From positions 1 to 64,000 of the forward strand of contig JACPOU010000008.1 of the NCBI GenBank assembly GCA_016191345.1: a DNA stretch of 64,000 bases. Reading direction: 5' to 3'. Positions within the stretch are counted from its first letter, which is position 1; each line of letters begins with the position of its first letter. The notes under the pieces were generated by a model. The model did not search any database. It had not been told where the DNA came from and worked only from the letters and a program-made list of their open reading frames with translations. Positions 7,307-16,479 of the stretch are shown in pieces. This stretch comes from Chloroflexota bacterium. GTDB lineage: Bacteria; Chloroflexota; Limnocylindria; Limnocylindrales; CSP1-4. The position numbers and the translations under genes were made by a program.

Positions 7307-8035
7307 ATGCCCGGCCTCGATCCCCTCCGAGCCAATCGGCTGCTGTCCAAGCTGTCCGCGGAACCCTACGCGCGCATCGCCGCTGCGGTCGAGATGGTCG
7401 ACCTCGCCGATCACGTGGTCCTGAGCCGCGGCGGCCGAGCGATGATTCACGCCTACTTCCCCCTGACCGCGGTCGTGTCGCTCCTGGCGATCGATGCCAG
7501 CGGCCGCGCAATCGAGACGGCCAGCGTCGGCCGCGAGGGCATCGTCGGATTGCCCGAGGCCCTCGCAGGGGCCGCGACCTCGGACGACGAGATCGTCGTG
7601 CAGGTCGCCGGTCGCCTGGCCCGCATCCCGCTCGCCGTCATTCGCCGGGAGATTCGGCTGGGCGGCGAGCTGTCCGACATCGTGGATCGATACGCGGTCG
7701 CCCTCCTCGCCCAGGTCTCCCGGGCGGTCGTGTGCCTGCGGCACCATCCCGTCGAGGCTCGGGCGGCCCGGTGGCTCCTGGCGTGCCATGATCGAGTCGG
7801 TCGGGTGGACTTCGTCCTGACCCAGGACTTCCTCGCGATCATGCTGGGCCAGACGCGCCCGCAGGTGTCGCAGGCCGCCGGCGTGCTGCGGCGGGCTGGG
7901 TTGATCACCTACCGCCGAGGCCACATCACGGTCCTGGATCGCGCGGGCCTCGAATTGGCTGCCTGTGCCTGCTACGCGGCCATCCGCGCGCAGTTCGACG
8001 CGCTGCTCAGCCCGGGCGAGGCCGTCGGGGGCTGA
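7307..8035 (+). CDS. Crp/Fnr-family transcriptional regulator
   Basis: A 242-aa protein with an N-terminal cyclic-nucleotide-binding-fold sensor domain (residues 20-120, including YFPLTAVVSLLAI and GREGIVGLPEAL) and a C-terminal winged helix (about 170-225: LTQDFLAIMLGQTRPQVSQA, then LRRAGLITYRRGHITVLD). The canonical cAMP phosphate-binding Arg-Ala motif is not evident, and there is no FNR-type Cys cluster, so the signal is unknown. It belongs to the subgroup ending in a LELAACACY segment. Confidence 0.85.
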   Translation: MPGLDPLRANRLLSKLSAEPYARIAAAVEMVDLADHVVLSRGGRAMIHAYFPLTAVVSLLAIDASGRAIETASVGREGIVGLPEALAGAATSDDEIVVQVAGRLARIPLAVIRREIRLGGELSDIVDRYAVALLAQVSRAVVCLRHHPVEARAARWLLACHDRVGRVDFVLTQDFLAIMLGQTRPQVSQAAGVLRRAGLITYRRGHITVLDRAGLELAACACYAAIRAQFDALLSPGEAVGG

Positions 8036-8053
8036 CCCGGTCTCCGGCGGGAG

Positions 8054-8659
8054 TCACGGCGCTGCCAGTCGCTCCCCGGCCTCGATCCGAACGGGCAGCC
8101 GGTTCTCGGCGGGCGTCAGCGGGCAGGAGAACCTCGTGTCGTAGACGCAGGACGGGTGATAGGCGAGGTTGAAGTCGAGGCTGTACGTGCCGTCCGGTTC
8201 GGCCTCCATGTCGAGGTATCGGCCGGCGCCGTAGGTCTCGGTGCCGCTGGTCCCGTCGAGGAACGGCACGAAGACCGCACCCTCCGCGTCGCCCGCGAAG
8301 CGGTAGCCCGTCAGCGTGCAGGCCGTGCCCTCGACCTCGAATCGGAAGACGCCGGCTCGCTCGGCCGGCCGGAGGCGGCCGTCGGAGGTCGGAATCTCGA
8401 ACGACACCGGCTCGTCTCCGGCATACGGCTCCAGCGCCAGGCCCTCGAAGGCGAGCGACTCGTCGACATCGAAGTAGCGGAGGCCGGCGAACTCGGCCCG
8501 CTCTGCCGCGGGGATCGGGCTGCCTGACCCGGTCCGGAAGTAGGCGTCCTTGTCTTCGCGGAAGGCCCGGATGGCGTCGCCGTACTCGAGCGGCGCATGG
8601 TCGTGGTGGTGGCCGTGGGCGTCGCGGTCGTGCTCGTGGTGCTCGTGCTCGCTGGTCAT
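8054..8659 (-). CDS. DUF1684 family protein with His-rich N-terminus
   Basis: A 201-aa protein. The first 22 residues are extremely His-rich (HEHHEHDRDAHGHHHDH), a probable metal-binding tail. The rest carries DUF1684 features: an early DKDAYFR, the FRFEVEGTACTLTGY strand and a closing LAYHPSCVYDTRFSCPLTPAENRLP segment. AGGAG sits six bases before ATG 8659. Family function is not established. Confidence 0.8.
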   Translation of the reverse strand: MTSEHEHHEHDRDAHGHHHDHAPLEYGDAIRAFREDKDAYFRTGSGSPIPAAERAEFAGLRYFDVDESLAFEGLALEPYAGDEPVSFEIPTSDGRLRPAERAGVFRFEVEGTACTLTGYRFAGDAEGAVFVPFLDGTSGTETYGAGRYLDMEAEPDGTYSLDFNLAYHPSCVYDTRFSCPLTPAENRLPVRIEAGERLAAP

Positions 8660-8740
8660 GGTCGGCTCCTTGGGACGGACGTCCATTCTGGCCCAGCCGG
8701 GCCGCTGACGGGGAGCGGCGCCCGGCCCGATGATGGGCAC

Positions 8741-9304
8741 GTGGACGGTGACAGCACCCGATCGCGGCTTCGCGAGCTCCGGACCGCGGACCTCACGCCC
8801 GGCGAGCTGGCGGCGATCCGCGCCCTCATGGACGAGGCCTTCGCGGCGGACGAGCACGGCGGGTTTTCGGATGCGGACTGGGATCATGCGCTCGGCGGGC
8901 TGCACGTCGTCCTCGACATCGATGGCGAGATCATCAGCCACGCGGCCGTGGTCGAGCGCGAGCTCCACGTCGGCGGGCTGCCACTTCGAGCGGGCTACGT
9001 GGAGGCGGTGGCGACGCGACCGGGCCACGAGCGACGGGGCTACGGCTCGGCCGTCGTGGAGCGTGTCAATGCCCTCATCGCTGCGACCTGCGAGCTCGGC
9101 GCACTCGGGACCGGCCGGCACGTCTTCTACCGGCGGCTGGGCTGGGAGACGTGGCGGGGACGCGCGTTCCTCCGAACCGACGACGGCCCGGTCCGGACCC
9201 CGGACGACGAGGGCGACATCCTCGTGCTGCGCACGCCGGCCTCGCCGCCGTTCGACCTCACCGAGGACCTCAGCTGCGAGTGGCGCCCGGGCGACCCCTG
9301 GTGA
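8741..9304 (+). CDS. AAC(2')-type aminoglycoside N-acetyltransferase homologue
   Basis: A 187-aa GNAT protein that follows the AAC(2')-I pattern closely: DWDHALGGLHVVL, then ISHAAVVERELHVGG, AGYVEAVATRPGHERRGYGS (the acetyl-CoA loop R-G-x-G), a YRRLGWETWRG strand, and the diagnostic C-terminus RTPDDEGDILVL with CEWRPGDPW at the very end. The usual length is about 181-195 aa. In-frame GTG 8741 is the chosen start. It would transfer acetyl from acetyl-CoA to the 2'-amino group of some aminoglycosides; in chromosomal settings the native substrate may be a cell-wall sugar. Resistance is not shown by sequence alone. Confidence 0.8.
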   Translation: MDGDSTRSRLRELRTADLTPGELAAIRALMDEAFAADEHGGFSDADWDHALGGLHVVLDIDGEIISHAAVVERELHVGGLPLRAGYVEAVATRPGHERRGYGSAVVERVNALIAATCELGALGTGRHVFYRRLGWETWRGRAFLRTDDGPVRTPDDEGDILVLRTPASPPFDLTEDLSCEWRPGDPW

Positions 9305-9443
9305 CGTCGCGCGGCGAACCTCGGCCGGGCCCGACCGCCGAGCGTCGGCCGGGCCCGGCCGCCGAGCCCGCCGCGGGCATCGTGCCCGCGCCCCTCCCGG
9401 CCGGGGTAGGCTTCGTGGCCACGCAGAACCGATGAGGAGCGTC

Positions 9444-10616
9444 ATGGCCGCGGACCGGATCGACATGCTGCAGGCGAGCCTGCCGTTCTACCAATGGTAC
9501 GGAGCGTCGCCGCACAGCCGTCGCGCCGGCGAGCCGGGGGTCGTGGACCTCCTCTTCGGCAATCCGCATGACATGCCGATCCCGGCCTACGTCGAGGCGC
9601 TCCGCCGCCACGCCGAGCCGCAGAACTCCTCCTGGTACGCCTACATGCTGGACCACCCGGCCGCGACCGAGGTCGTGGCCCGCGACCTCACCGCCCACAC
9701 CGGCCTGCCCTGGGACCGCGACGACGTGGCGATGACGACCGGCGGCTGGGGCGCCATCGCCACCGCGATCCGGATGCTCACCGACCCCGGGGACGAGGTC
9801 ATCTACTACGACCCGCCGTGGTTCTTCTACGACATCCTCGTTCGCGGCGCGGAGGCCGTGCCGGTCGTGCTGACACTGCAGGCGCCCAGGTTCTCGCCGG
9901 ACCCGGACCAGCTCGCGGCCGCGATCACCCCCCGGACCCGGGCCGTGATCCTCAACACGCCCCACAACCCGAGCGGGCGCGTCCTCGATGACTCGGAGTT
10001 GGCGGCGGTCGCCGAGGTCCTCAGCGACGCGTCGGCCCGCCACGGGCGTCCGATCCACCTCCTGAGCGACGAGGCCTACCGCCTGATCGTGATGGACGGG
10101 CGGCGTTCGGCGAGCCCAGCCGAGCACTACGAGCACACGCTGGTCCTCTATTCCTACGGCAAGCAGCTCCTGGCGCCCGGCCAGCGCATCGGGTACCTCG
10201 CGATCTCGCCGCGGATCGGCCTCGCGGAGCGGCAGGCGCTGCGCCAGGCCGCGACGGTGACGCGGTTCGTGAGCAGCTGGGGCTTCCCGAACAACGTCCT
10301 CCAGCGGGCCCTGCCGGACATCGCCCACCTCTGCATCGACATGGGCGCGATCCAGCGTCGCCGGGACCACCTCGTGCCCGTCCTCGAGGAGCACGGCTAC
10401 GAGCCCACCATGCCCGAGGGCACGTTCTACGTCATGGCTCGCAGCCCGGACCCGGACGACGAGGCATTCGTGGCCCGGCTCGCGGCGCAGGACCTCTACG
10501 TCCTGCCCGGCAGCACCGTCAACATGCCCGGCTGGTTCCGGATCTCGCTGACGGGCAGCGACGCCATGGTGGAGGAGGCGGCGCGGCGCGTTCCTGGGCT
10601 CCGGGCGAGCCGGTAG
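9444..10616 (+). CDS. PLP-dependent class I/II aminotransferase
   Basis: A 390-aa fold-type I enzyme. The substrate loop NPHDMPIPAY, the NTPHNPSGRVLDD motif (Asn contacting PLP), LLSDEAYRLIV (Asp) and SYGKQLLAPGQRIGYL (Schiff-base Lys) are in canonical order, and the C-terminal FRISLTGSD gives the carboxylate-binding Arg. I prefer ATG 9444 (GAGGAG just upstream) to ATG 9432. The substrate amino acid is not predictable. Confidence 0.85.
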   Translation: MAADRIDMLQASLPFYQWYGASPHSRRAGEPGVVDLLFGNPHDMPIPAYVEALRRHAEPQNSSWYAYMLDHPAATEVVARDLTAHTGLPWDRDDVAMTTGGWGAIATAIRMLTDPGDEVIYYDPPWFFYDILVRGAEAVPVVLTLQAPRFSPDPDQLAAAITPRTRAVILNTPHNPSGRVLDDSELAAVAEVLSDASARHGRPIHLLSDEAYRLIVMDGRRSASPAEHYEHTLVLYSYGKQLLAPGQRIGYLAISPRIGLAERQALRQAATVTRFVSSWGFPNNVLQRALPDIAHLCIDMGAIQRRRDHLVPVLEEHGYEPTMPEGTFYVMARSPDPDDEAFVARLAAQDLYVLPGSTVNMPGWFRISLTGSDAMVEEAARRVPGLRASR

Positions 10617-10657
10617 CGGCGGCGCGGCGGGGACGCCCGTGGCAACTGGGGCCGCGC

Positions 10658-11239
10658 TCAGATCCGGGCGAGGAACGCGAGCACTCGCTCCGTGAGGAGC
10701 GCAGTCGCCGCCGGGTCGAAGGACGGGAGCGAGCTGTCCGAGAAGTAGTGCTGGTCGCCGGGGTAGAGGAAGAGCTCCGCGTCCGGCGCCGTCGCCACGA
10801 TCTCGCGGGCGGCATCGATGTCGCCCTCGCCGACGAAGATCGGATCGTGGTCCATGCCGTGGATCTGGACCGGCACGTCCTGCGGCCACGGCCCGAAGGC
10901 CCAGTCGCCGCTGACGGGGATCGCCGAGTAGAAGAGGAGGGCGCCCTTCGCCCCGGGCCGGGTCTGGGCGAGCTGTTGAGCGATCGACTCGCCGAAGGAC
11001 ATGCCGGCGTAGACGAGCTCGTTCCGGTAGGCGTCGGCGAGCTGCACGCCACGAGCCCGCAGCTCGTCGAAACCCTGGGCCCGGATGTGGGCCATGCCCG
11101 CCTCGATCGAGTCGAACGTCTGGCCGTCGAACAGGTCCGGGGTGTGGACCTCGTGACCGGCGTCGCGAAGCACGTCGGCGAAGGCGACGACGCCCGCTGT
11201 GAGGCCCTGTGCGTGGTGGAAGAGCAGCACCTCGGCCAT
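10658..11239 (-). CDS. dienelactone hydrolase family protein (Ser variant)
   Basis: A 193-aa small alpha/beta hydrolase: LLFHHAQGLTAGVVAFADVL at the N-terminus, a nucleophile elbow YAGMSFGESIA, then DHDPIFVGEGD and a terminal GDQHYFSD His. Classical dienelactone hydrolases carry Cys in G-x-C-x-G; here the residue is Ser, as in many family members of unknown substrate. The start at 11239 has GGAGG six bases upstream. Confidence 0.82.
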   Translation of the reverse strand: MAEVLLFHHAQGLTAGVVAFADVLRDAGHEVHTPDLFDGQTFDSIEAGMAHIRAQGFDELRARGVQLADAYRNELVYAGMSFGESIAQQLAQTRPGAKGALLFYSAIPVSGDWAFGPWPQDVPVQIHGMDHDPIFVGEGDIDAAREIVATAPDAELFLYPGDQHYFSDSSLPSFDPAATALLTERVLAFLARI

Positions 11240-11361
11240 CGGATCCTCCGGCGTTCGTGGCGGGACGGCACGCACGGCCAGACGGGCGGCGCGAGGCCAG
11301 CAGCATGCCGGATCGAGCTTCCGTGCGCCTCGAACGGTCCGGCGCCGTAGCATCGGCGCTG

Positions 11362-13434
11362 ATGCCCATGTTCTCCTACCCCGTCCCGCCGACCGGCAAC
11401 GACGTGGACGACTACCACGGAACCCGGATCGAGGACCGGTATCGACCCCTCGAGGACAGCGATGCTCCGGAGGTCCGGGGCTGGATCGAGGCGCAGAACG
11501 CGCTGACCGCGGCGATCCTCGAGGCATCGCCGGATCGAGCCGCCATTCACGCCCGCCTGACGGAGCTGTGGGACTACCCGCGCGCCGGAACGCCGTGGCG
11601 GCGAGGTCGGCGCTGGTTCCAGCTCCGGAACCGCGGGCTGCAGGATCAGGACGTCCTCGGCACGGCCGGCGAGCCCTGTGGCGAGCCGCGGGTCCTCTTC
11701 GACCCGAACCTCCTCAGCGAGCAGGGCACCACGTCGCTGTCCTCGATCGCCGTCGCCGCGAGCGGGGAGTACGTCGCCCTCGGCCTGAGCCACGCCGGGT
11801 CGGACTGGCGGCGCTGGCGCGTCCGGGACGTCGAGACCGGGGAGGAGCTGCCGGACCGGGTCGACTGGAGCAAGTTCTCCTCCGCGGCCTGGACGCACGA
11901 CGATGCCGGCTTCTTCTACGGCCGCTTTCCCGAACCCGAAGCGGGTGCCGCCTATGACGCCCCGAACCGGGACATGGAGCTTCGCTACCACCGGCTCGGG
12001 ACGGACTCGGCGGAGGACCCGCTGGTCTTCGCGACGCCCCACGAGCCCGACTGGGGCTTCGAGCCCGAGGTCTCCCACGACGGCCGGCTCCTCATCGTCT
12101 CGATCTACAGGGGCACGGACCCGGAGAACCGCGTCCACGTGGCGGACCTGGGCGACGGGACGGGCGTCGCCGGTGCCGAGGTACGACCCGTCCTCGATGC
12201 CGCGGACGCGCGCTACGAGGTCGTGGGTTCGGCCGGCCGCACGCTCTTCGTCCTGACGGATCGCGACGCGCCGCTCGGGCGGCTCGTGGCCGTCGACATC
12301 GACACCCCCGAGCAGCTGCGGGAAATCCTCCCCGAAGCGGCGGATTCGCTGGAGCGCGTGCAGCTCGTCGGGCAGCGGCTTGCGGCGGTCTACCTCCACG
12401 ACGCGCACAGCCGGCTGGCGATCTTCGAGCTCGACGGGCGTCCCGTCACGGACGTGGCGCTGCCGGCGATCGGATCCATCCTCGACACGGAGGGCCGGCC
12501 CGAGGACGAGGACCTGTACCTCTCGCTTGCAACCTTCGCCTCACCGGCGACGGTGCTCGCGATCCGGATGGCCGACGGGGCCGTCCGCGAGGTACCTCGG
12601 GCTCGGCTGCCGTGGAATCCGGACGACTACGTCACCGAGCAGGTGTTCGTGACCTCGGACGACGGCACGCGGGTGCCGCTCTTCCTCACCCACCGCCGCG
12701 ACGTGGTCCCCACCGGCGACGTCCAGACGCTGCTCCACGGCTACGGCGGCTTCCACATCGCGACCGGGCCGGGCTTCAAGGCAGAGTGGCTCCTCTGGAT
12801 GGAGCGCGGCGGGCTCCTCGCCGTCGCATCGCTGCGCGGGGGAGGGGAGTACGGCAGGGCCTGGCACGATGCCGGCCGCCTCGCGAACAAGCAGAACGTC
12901 TTCGACGACTTCGCCGCCTGCCTCCGCTGGCTGGCGGCCTCGGGGTGGACACGCGCGGGGCGGATCGCGATCAGTGGCCGGTCGAACGGCGGGCTCCTCG
13001 TCGGGGCGACGATCACCCAGCACCCGGAGCTGTCCGGCGCGGCGCTTGCCGAGGTCGGGGTGATGGACATGCTCCGCTTCGAGCGGTTCACGATCGGCTG
13101 GGGCTGGACGAGCGATTACGGATCGGTCGCGGATCCGGAGCAGTTCCGGACGCTGCTCGGCTACTCGCCGCTCCACAACATCCGGCCGGGCACGATCTAC
13201 CCGCCGACGCTCGTGACCACCGGCGACCACGACGACCGCGTCGTCCCAGGGCACTCGTTCAAGTTCGCGGCCGCCCTCCAGGCGGCACAGGCCGGCGACG
13301 CCCCGGTCGTGATCCGGATCGATACCGACGCGGGCCACGGCATGGGCAAGCCGGTCGGCAAGCTCATCGACGAGCGGGCCGATGTCCTGGCGTTCCTGGA
13401 GCTCGCCCTGGCCGGGGGAGGGGACGGACGATGA
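11362..13434 (+). CDS. prolyl oligopeptidase family serine peptidase (S9A)
   Basis: A 690-aa cytoplasmic peptidase. The N-terminus (FSYPVPPTGNDVDDYHG, PYRPLEDSD-like) and the WRRGRRWFQLRNRGLQDQDV strand start the seven-bladed propeller (residues about 70-400). The C-terminal hydrolase domain has LLHGYGGFHI, SLRGGGEYGRAWHDAG, the nucleophile elbow SGRSNGGLLVG, Asp in GDHDDRVVP and His in DAGHGMGKP. No signal peptide is seen. An upstream in-frame ATG at 11305 is possible but would add unconserved residues. It would cleave short proline-containing peptides. Confidence 0.9.
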   Translation: MPMFSYPVPPTGNDVDDYHGTRIEDRYRPLEDSDAPEVRGWIEAQNALTAAILEASPDRAAIHARLTELWDYPRAGTPWRRGRRWFQLRNRGLQDQDVLGTAGEPCGEPRVLFDPNLLSEQGTTSLSSIAVAASGEYVALGLSHAGSDWRRWRVRDVETGEELPDRVDWSKFSSAAWTHDDAGFFYGRFPEPEAGAAYDAPNRDMELRYHRLGTDSAEDPLVFATPHEPDWGFEPEVSHDGRLLIVSIYRGTDPENRVHVADLGDGTGVAGAEVRPVLDAADARYEVVGSAGRTLFVLTDRDAPLGRLVAVDIDTPEQLREILPEAADSLERVQLVGQRLAAVYLHDAHSRLAIFELDGRPVTDVALPAIGSILDTEGRPEDEDLYLSLATFASPATVLAIRMADGAVREVPRARLPWNPDDYVTEQVFVTSDDGTRVPLFLTHRRDVVPTGDVQTLLHGYGGFHIATGPGFKAEWLLWMERGGLLAVASLRGGGEYGRAWHDAGRLANKQNVFDDFAACLRWLAASGWTRAGRIAISGRSNGGLLVGATITQHPELSGAALAEVGVMDMLRFERFTIGWGWTSDYGSVADPEQFRTLLGYSPLHNIRPGTIYPPTLVTTGDHDDRVVPGHSFKFAAALQAAQAGDAPVVIRIDTDAGHGMGKPVGKLIDERADVLAFLELALAGGGDGR

Positions 13435-13654
13435 AGGCCGCCAGGCGGCACGCTGCGGCCGGCTCGAGTTCGTCTCGATCGAGGACGTCGTGACGCGCGC
13501 GCCGGTTCTCCGTGCCGCGGTGTCCGGGTTCACCCGTGGGCTGCTGGCTCCAGACGACCGCGAGGTGGGGCTGCGCCTCGGTTGTCGTGAGCCACGCGAT
13601 CCTGTGCAGCACGCCTTGTGGAAGCTGCCCTCGAACGAGCCGCGCGTGGTCCGT

Positions 13655-13810
13655 TTCGACATCGAGGGTCGGCTCGTCACTGGCGCGGTCGCGAGCGCCG
13701 TGACGCTGAGCGTGGCTTGTGCCCTGGGCGCTGACGAATGCCAGCCATGAGGTCGAATTGACATCGACTTCGTGACCAAGCGCCGCCTGAGGTCGATCTG
13801 TCAGGTTCGC
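13655..13810. repeat. roughly 150-bp intergenic repeat, copy A, with hairpin 13755-13808
   Basis: This copy aligns by eye with 14573-14730 and 16480-16610. Its 3' part forms a stem: GAA/TTC, TGACA (13759-13763)/TGTCA (13799-13803) and TCGAC (13764-13768)/GTCGA (13792-13796), with loop GACCAAGCGCCGC. The arms differ between copies yet still pair. It lies just past a decayed SRPBCC 3' end, like copy B lies past the intact one. Confidence 0.6.
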
Positions 13811-13819
13811 GCCCGGACG

Positions 13820-13936
13820 CGGCGCCGGGGGATCGCGTCGGCCAGGGGGATGGCACGGCGCCGGGGGATGGCACGGACGCGACACGGGGGATCGCACGGC
13901 GCCGGGGATGGCACGGCGCCGGGGGATCGCGTTGTC
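13820..13936. repeat. short G-rich tandem array
   Basis: About six imperfect units of 16-20 bp built on CGGCGCCGGGGGATGGCA, alternating GATGGCACG and GATCGC endings. It separates hairpin copy A from the SRPBCC remnant and is absent from the equivalent position near the intact gene. Confidence 0.7.
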
Positions 13937-13948
13937 AAGCAAGCGCCG

Positions 13949-14275
13949 CTACGCCATCCGATCCGCAAGCCGGGCGGACTTATCCAACTCGCCGCGGAAG
14001 CTGCCCTCGAACGAGCCGTGCGAGAAGCGCGACGAGGAGAAGCCGGAAGCAGGTCAACCGTCTCGAACTCCTGGGTCACCCGGGAGCCGTCGCCGGAGGG
14101 CCTGAACGTGGCGCAGGAGCCGCCCGGAGGGTCAGGTTGCCAAGAGGAGTCGCAAATCGACGCGGAACCTCGATGTCGGTGATCTCGGTGGGGGATCGCC
14201 TCGGCCCGAAAGGGACGACAGACGTCGTCCCGACCCGATCGACCGGCCCGGAGATGTCGCTGACGCCGGAAACGC
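13949..14275 (-). pseudogene. decayed duplicate of the SRPBCC gene at 16652-17077
   Basis: The last 26 codons read HGSFEGSFRGELDKSARLAD plus MA and a stop, matching the intact copy's RGSYEGSFRGELETFARLAE. Upstream, VTQEFETVDLL matches the intact LTQTFETVGRI, and the nucleotide run GTCGTCCCGACCCGATCGAC matches the intact copy's N-terminal third. Frameshifts and deletions separate these pieces and no start codon is left, so the copy is not translatable as one protein. Confidence 0.75.
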
Positions 14276-14285
14276 CACCGAATCA

Positions 14286-14513
14286 GACGTCCTGCGGGCG
14301 CTCGACTACCTGCGCGACGCCGGCCTGGACCCGGCGGACGACCGGGTCGGGGAGGCCATCGGGCTCGTCAGGAGCCAGGAGCACCCCGACGGCCGGTGGC
14401 CGCTCGACCGGGTCCACGAGGGAGCCATCGACCTCGAGCTCGACGACGGCGAAGGCCGGCCAAGCCGCTGGAACACCTTGCGGGCACGGCGCGTGCTCGA
14501 CTGGTCTCGCTGA
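14286..14513 (+). pseudogene. C-terminal remnant of a prenyltransferase/squalene-cyclase-repeat-like protein
   Basis: One frame reads DVLRALDYLRDAGLDPADDR, then EAIGLVRSQEHPDGRWPLDR, then LDDGEGRPSRWNTLRARRVL and stops at TGA 14511. The pattern PDGRW followed by GRPSRWNTLRALRVLRW is a C-terminal signature I know from alpha/alpha-barrel proteins of high-GC bacteria. Nothing upstream encodes the rest, so this is a fragment. Functional identity is from motif memory. Confidence 0.5.
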
Positions 14514-14572
14514 AGCGGGTAGCGGCGCCGGCAACGCGGCCGGCCGGGCCCTCTGCCCTCATCGTTCCTGTC

Positions 14573-14730
14573 AGATCGACACTAGGGCTCGGCTCGTCGA
14601 GGAAGTGCCTCGGGTTTGGGCGGTCCTGAGCGTGGACTCAGCCGTCGGCGCTGTCGAATGCCCTGACTTATGTCGAGCCGGCAGCAACGACGCGTCGAAG
14701 CGTCGCCTCGTGTCGATCTGCCCGGGTCGT
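14573..14730. repeat. roughly 150-bp intergenic repeat, copy C, with hairpin 14675-14728
   Basis: This copy shares with copy A the runs TCGGCTCGTC, CTGAGCGTGG and GTCGAATGCC-like spacing. Its stem is GAgCCGGCAG (14675-14684) with CTGCCCGGgTC (14718-14728) and inner CGAC/GTCG. Both arms are changed relative to copies A and B, with pairing kept. Confidence 0.55.
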
Positions 14731-14876
14731 GCTGCGAGCGCGGGGTTCACGATCGGCGGTCGCTCGTCCCAACTGGTCCACGCGCTCGAGATGCCGACCG
14801 GCCTCGGTTGGCTACCCCCGGACGGGGCGGACGACCTTGGACGCTCTCGCTCTCGATCGACGATTGAACGACCGGA

Positions 14877-15914
14877 CTACGGTCCGATCTGGGCCGCCAC
14901 GGCGCGGGTGAGCAGGTACACGGCGACCGGGACGAGCAGCGCGGAGATGAATCCGCTCAGGACCTGGGGTCGCCACGGCCACGTCGGGACCTCGACGATG
15001 CGCTTCCGGAGCTCGGACACGGCCGCGAGGGTCTCGCCGACGGCCTTCGTCGCCTCGAATTGGCCGGCATCGATCCGTCGGTAGAGCTCCTCGCCGACCT
15101 GCCCATGGCGCCGGTCCAGCTCCCGCATCAGCGCGTCCTTCTCCCGGACCAGTCGATCGTGGATGCCCCAGAGCGGCAGGAAGAAGCACAGGATGCCGAT
15201 GGCGAAGACCGCGCCGAGGACGGCGATCGCGACGAGGTTTCCGGCCTGGAACGCACCGTTGACGGTCAGCGTGTAGTAGCCGCTGAACACGTAGGCGAGC
15301 CCGGTCCGGACAGTCACCGACGAGAAGGCGTAGAGGGGCACCCGGTCGAAGGGATCGATCGACGCCGCCTCGCGATGGATCCGGGCCACGAGGCGCAGCT
15401 GGCGGATGGTGTGCGCGAGCGCCAGGACGACGATCCAGTAGCCGAGGAGGGCGATCGGGAGGTAGGCCGCGAAAAGGATGACCCGGTCCGCGCCGCTGCC
15501 GAAGACCTCAGGCGGCGACTGCTGGAAGGCAATGATCGTGACGAGCAGCGCGATGCCGAAGGCCGGCAGCCCATATCCGCCGGGCGAGGTCACGAACTGG
15601 AAGCGCCAGGCTTCGCGGTCGGCCTCCGGCCAGCCCGTCGCCGGCCAGAACTCGATGAGGGCCCGCTCGGCGGCACGATTGATGTAGGCGCTCGCCGCGA
15701 GCGTGTAGGGCGCATAGAACGCACTGACGACGAAGACTGGGTGGAACGTGCCCAGGGGGAGCCGCCCAGTGGCCCACAGGATCCCATGGGACCACGCGAA
15801 GAGCGCGCCGTACAGCAGGGGGAAGACCCACCAGCCGCGCCATGGCAGCGCGGCAACGGAGCCGAGGGCGCGACTGAACCCGCCCGGTTGATACCTCGTG
15901 GTGATGGATGCCAT
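14877..15914 (-). CDS. multi-pass membrane protein of unknown function
   Basis: A 345-aa protein with about six hydrophobic segments: near residues 20-40 (WWVFPLLYGALFAW), 50-75, 115-135 (GIALLVTIIAF), 145-170 (LFAAYLPIALLGYWIVVLAL), 225-260 (LVAIAVLGAVFAIGILCFFL) and a C-terminal LSGFISALLVPVAVYLLTRA. A charged helical stretch (VREKDALMRELDRRHGQVGE) precedes the last segment and may be a cytoplasmic coiled coil. ATG 15914 begins MASITTRYQPG. I do not recognise the family. Confidence 0.7.
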   Translation of the reverse strand: MASITTRYQPGGFSRALGSVAALPWRGWWVFPLLYGALFAWSHGILWATGRLPLGTFHPVFVVSAFYAPYTLAASAYINRAAERALIEFWPATGWPEADREAWRFQFVTSPGGYGLPAFGIALLVTIIAFQQSPPEVFGSGADRVILFAAYLPIALLGYWIVVLALAHTIRQLRLVARIHREAASIDPFDRVPLYAFSSVTVRTGLAYVFSGYYTLTVNGAFQAGNLVAIAVLGAVFAIGILCFFLPLWGIHDRLVREKDALMRELDRRHGQVGEELYRRIDAGQFEATKAVGETLAAVSELRKRIVEVPTWPWRPQVLSGFISALLVPVAVYLLTRAVAAQIGP

Positions 15915-16069
15915 CGTGTTCGCCCTTCCGTCCAGTGCGGGTCGCCGAGGTCCCGACACTCTAGACGACCGCCGAGCGCAGATGGCCACGCACCCCGCGA
16001 GTGGGGCGATCCGCCCAGCCCCCGCGGAAGCTGCCCTCGGCCACGGGCCATGTCCGCTGGGCAAGAAGG

Positions 16070-16455
16070 CCGGCCCGGACGGGGTGCCGTGCCTGCCCCT
16101 GCCGGGGTGCCGTGGGTGGCCGTGCCCGGCCCTGCCGGGGAGCCGTGCCTGCCCCTGCCGGGGTGCCGTGGGTGGCCGTGCCCGGCCCGGACGGGGGGCC
16201 GTGCCTGCCCCCTGCCAGGGTGCCGTGGGTGGCCGTGCCCGGCCCGGACGGGCGGCCGTGCCTGCCCCCTGCCGGGGTGCCGTGGGTGGCCGTGCCCGGC
16301 CCGGACGGGGTGGCCGTGCCTGCCCCCTGCCGGGGTGCCGTGGGTGGCCGTGCCCGGCCCGGACGGGGTGGCCTGGCCGTGCCTGCCCCCTGCCGGGGTG
16401 CCGTGGGTGGCCGTGCCCGGCCCGGACGGGGTGGCCGTGCCTGCCCCCGCCGGAT
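16070..16455. repeat. 56-63 bp GC-rich tandem array, six copies
   Basis: The core GTGCCGTGGGTGGCCGTGCC begins at 16107, 16163, 16220, 16277, 16335 and 16398 (periods 56, 57, 57, 58 and 63). Each unit ends in GGCCCGGACGGGG. Non-multiple-of-three periods and the symmetric open frames on both strands show it is not coding. It fills most of the gene-free stretch 15915-16651. Confidence 0.85.
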
Positions 16456-16479
16456 CGACATCCGGCGTCGGCACGTCAG

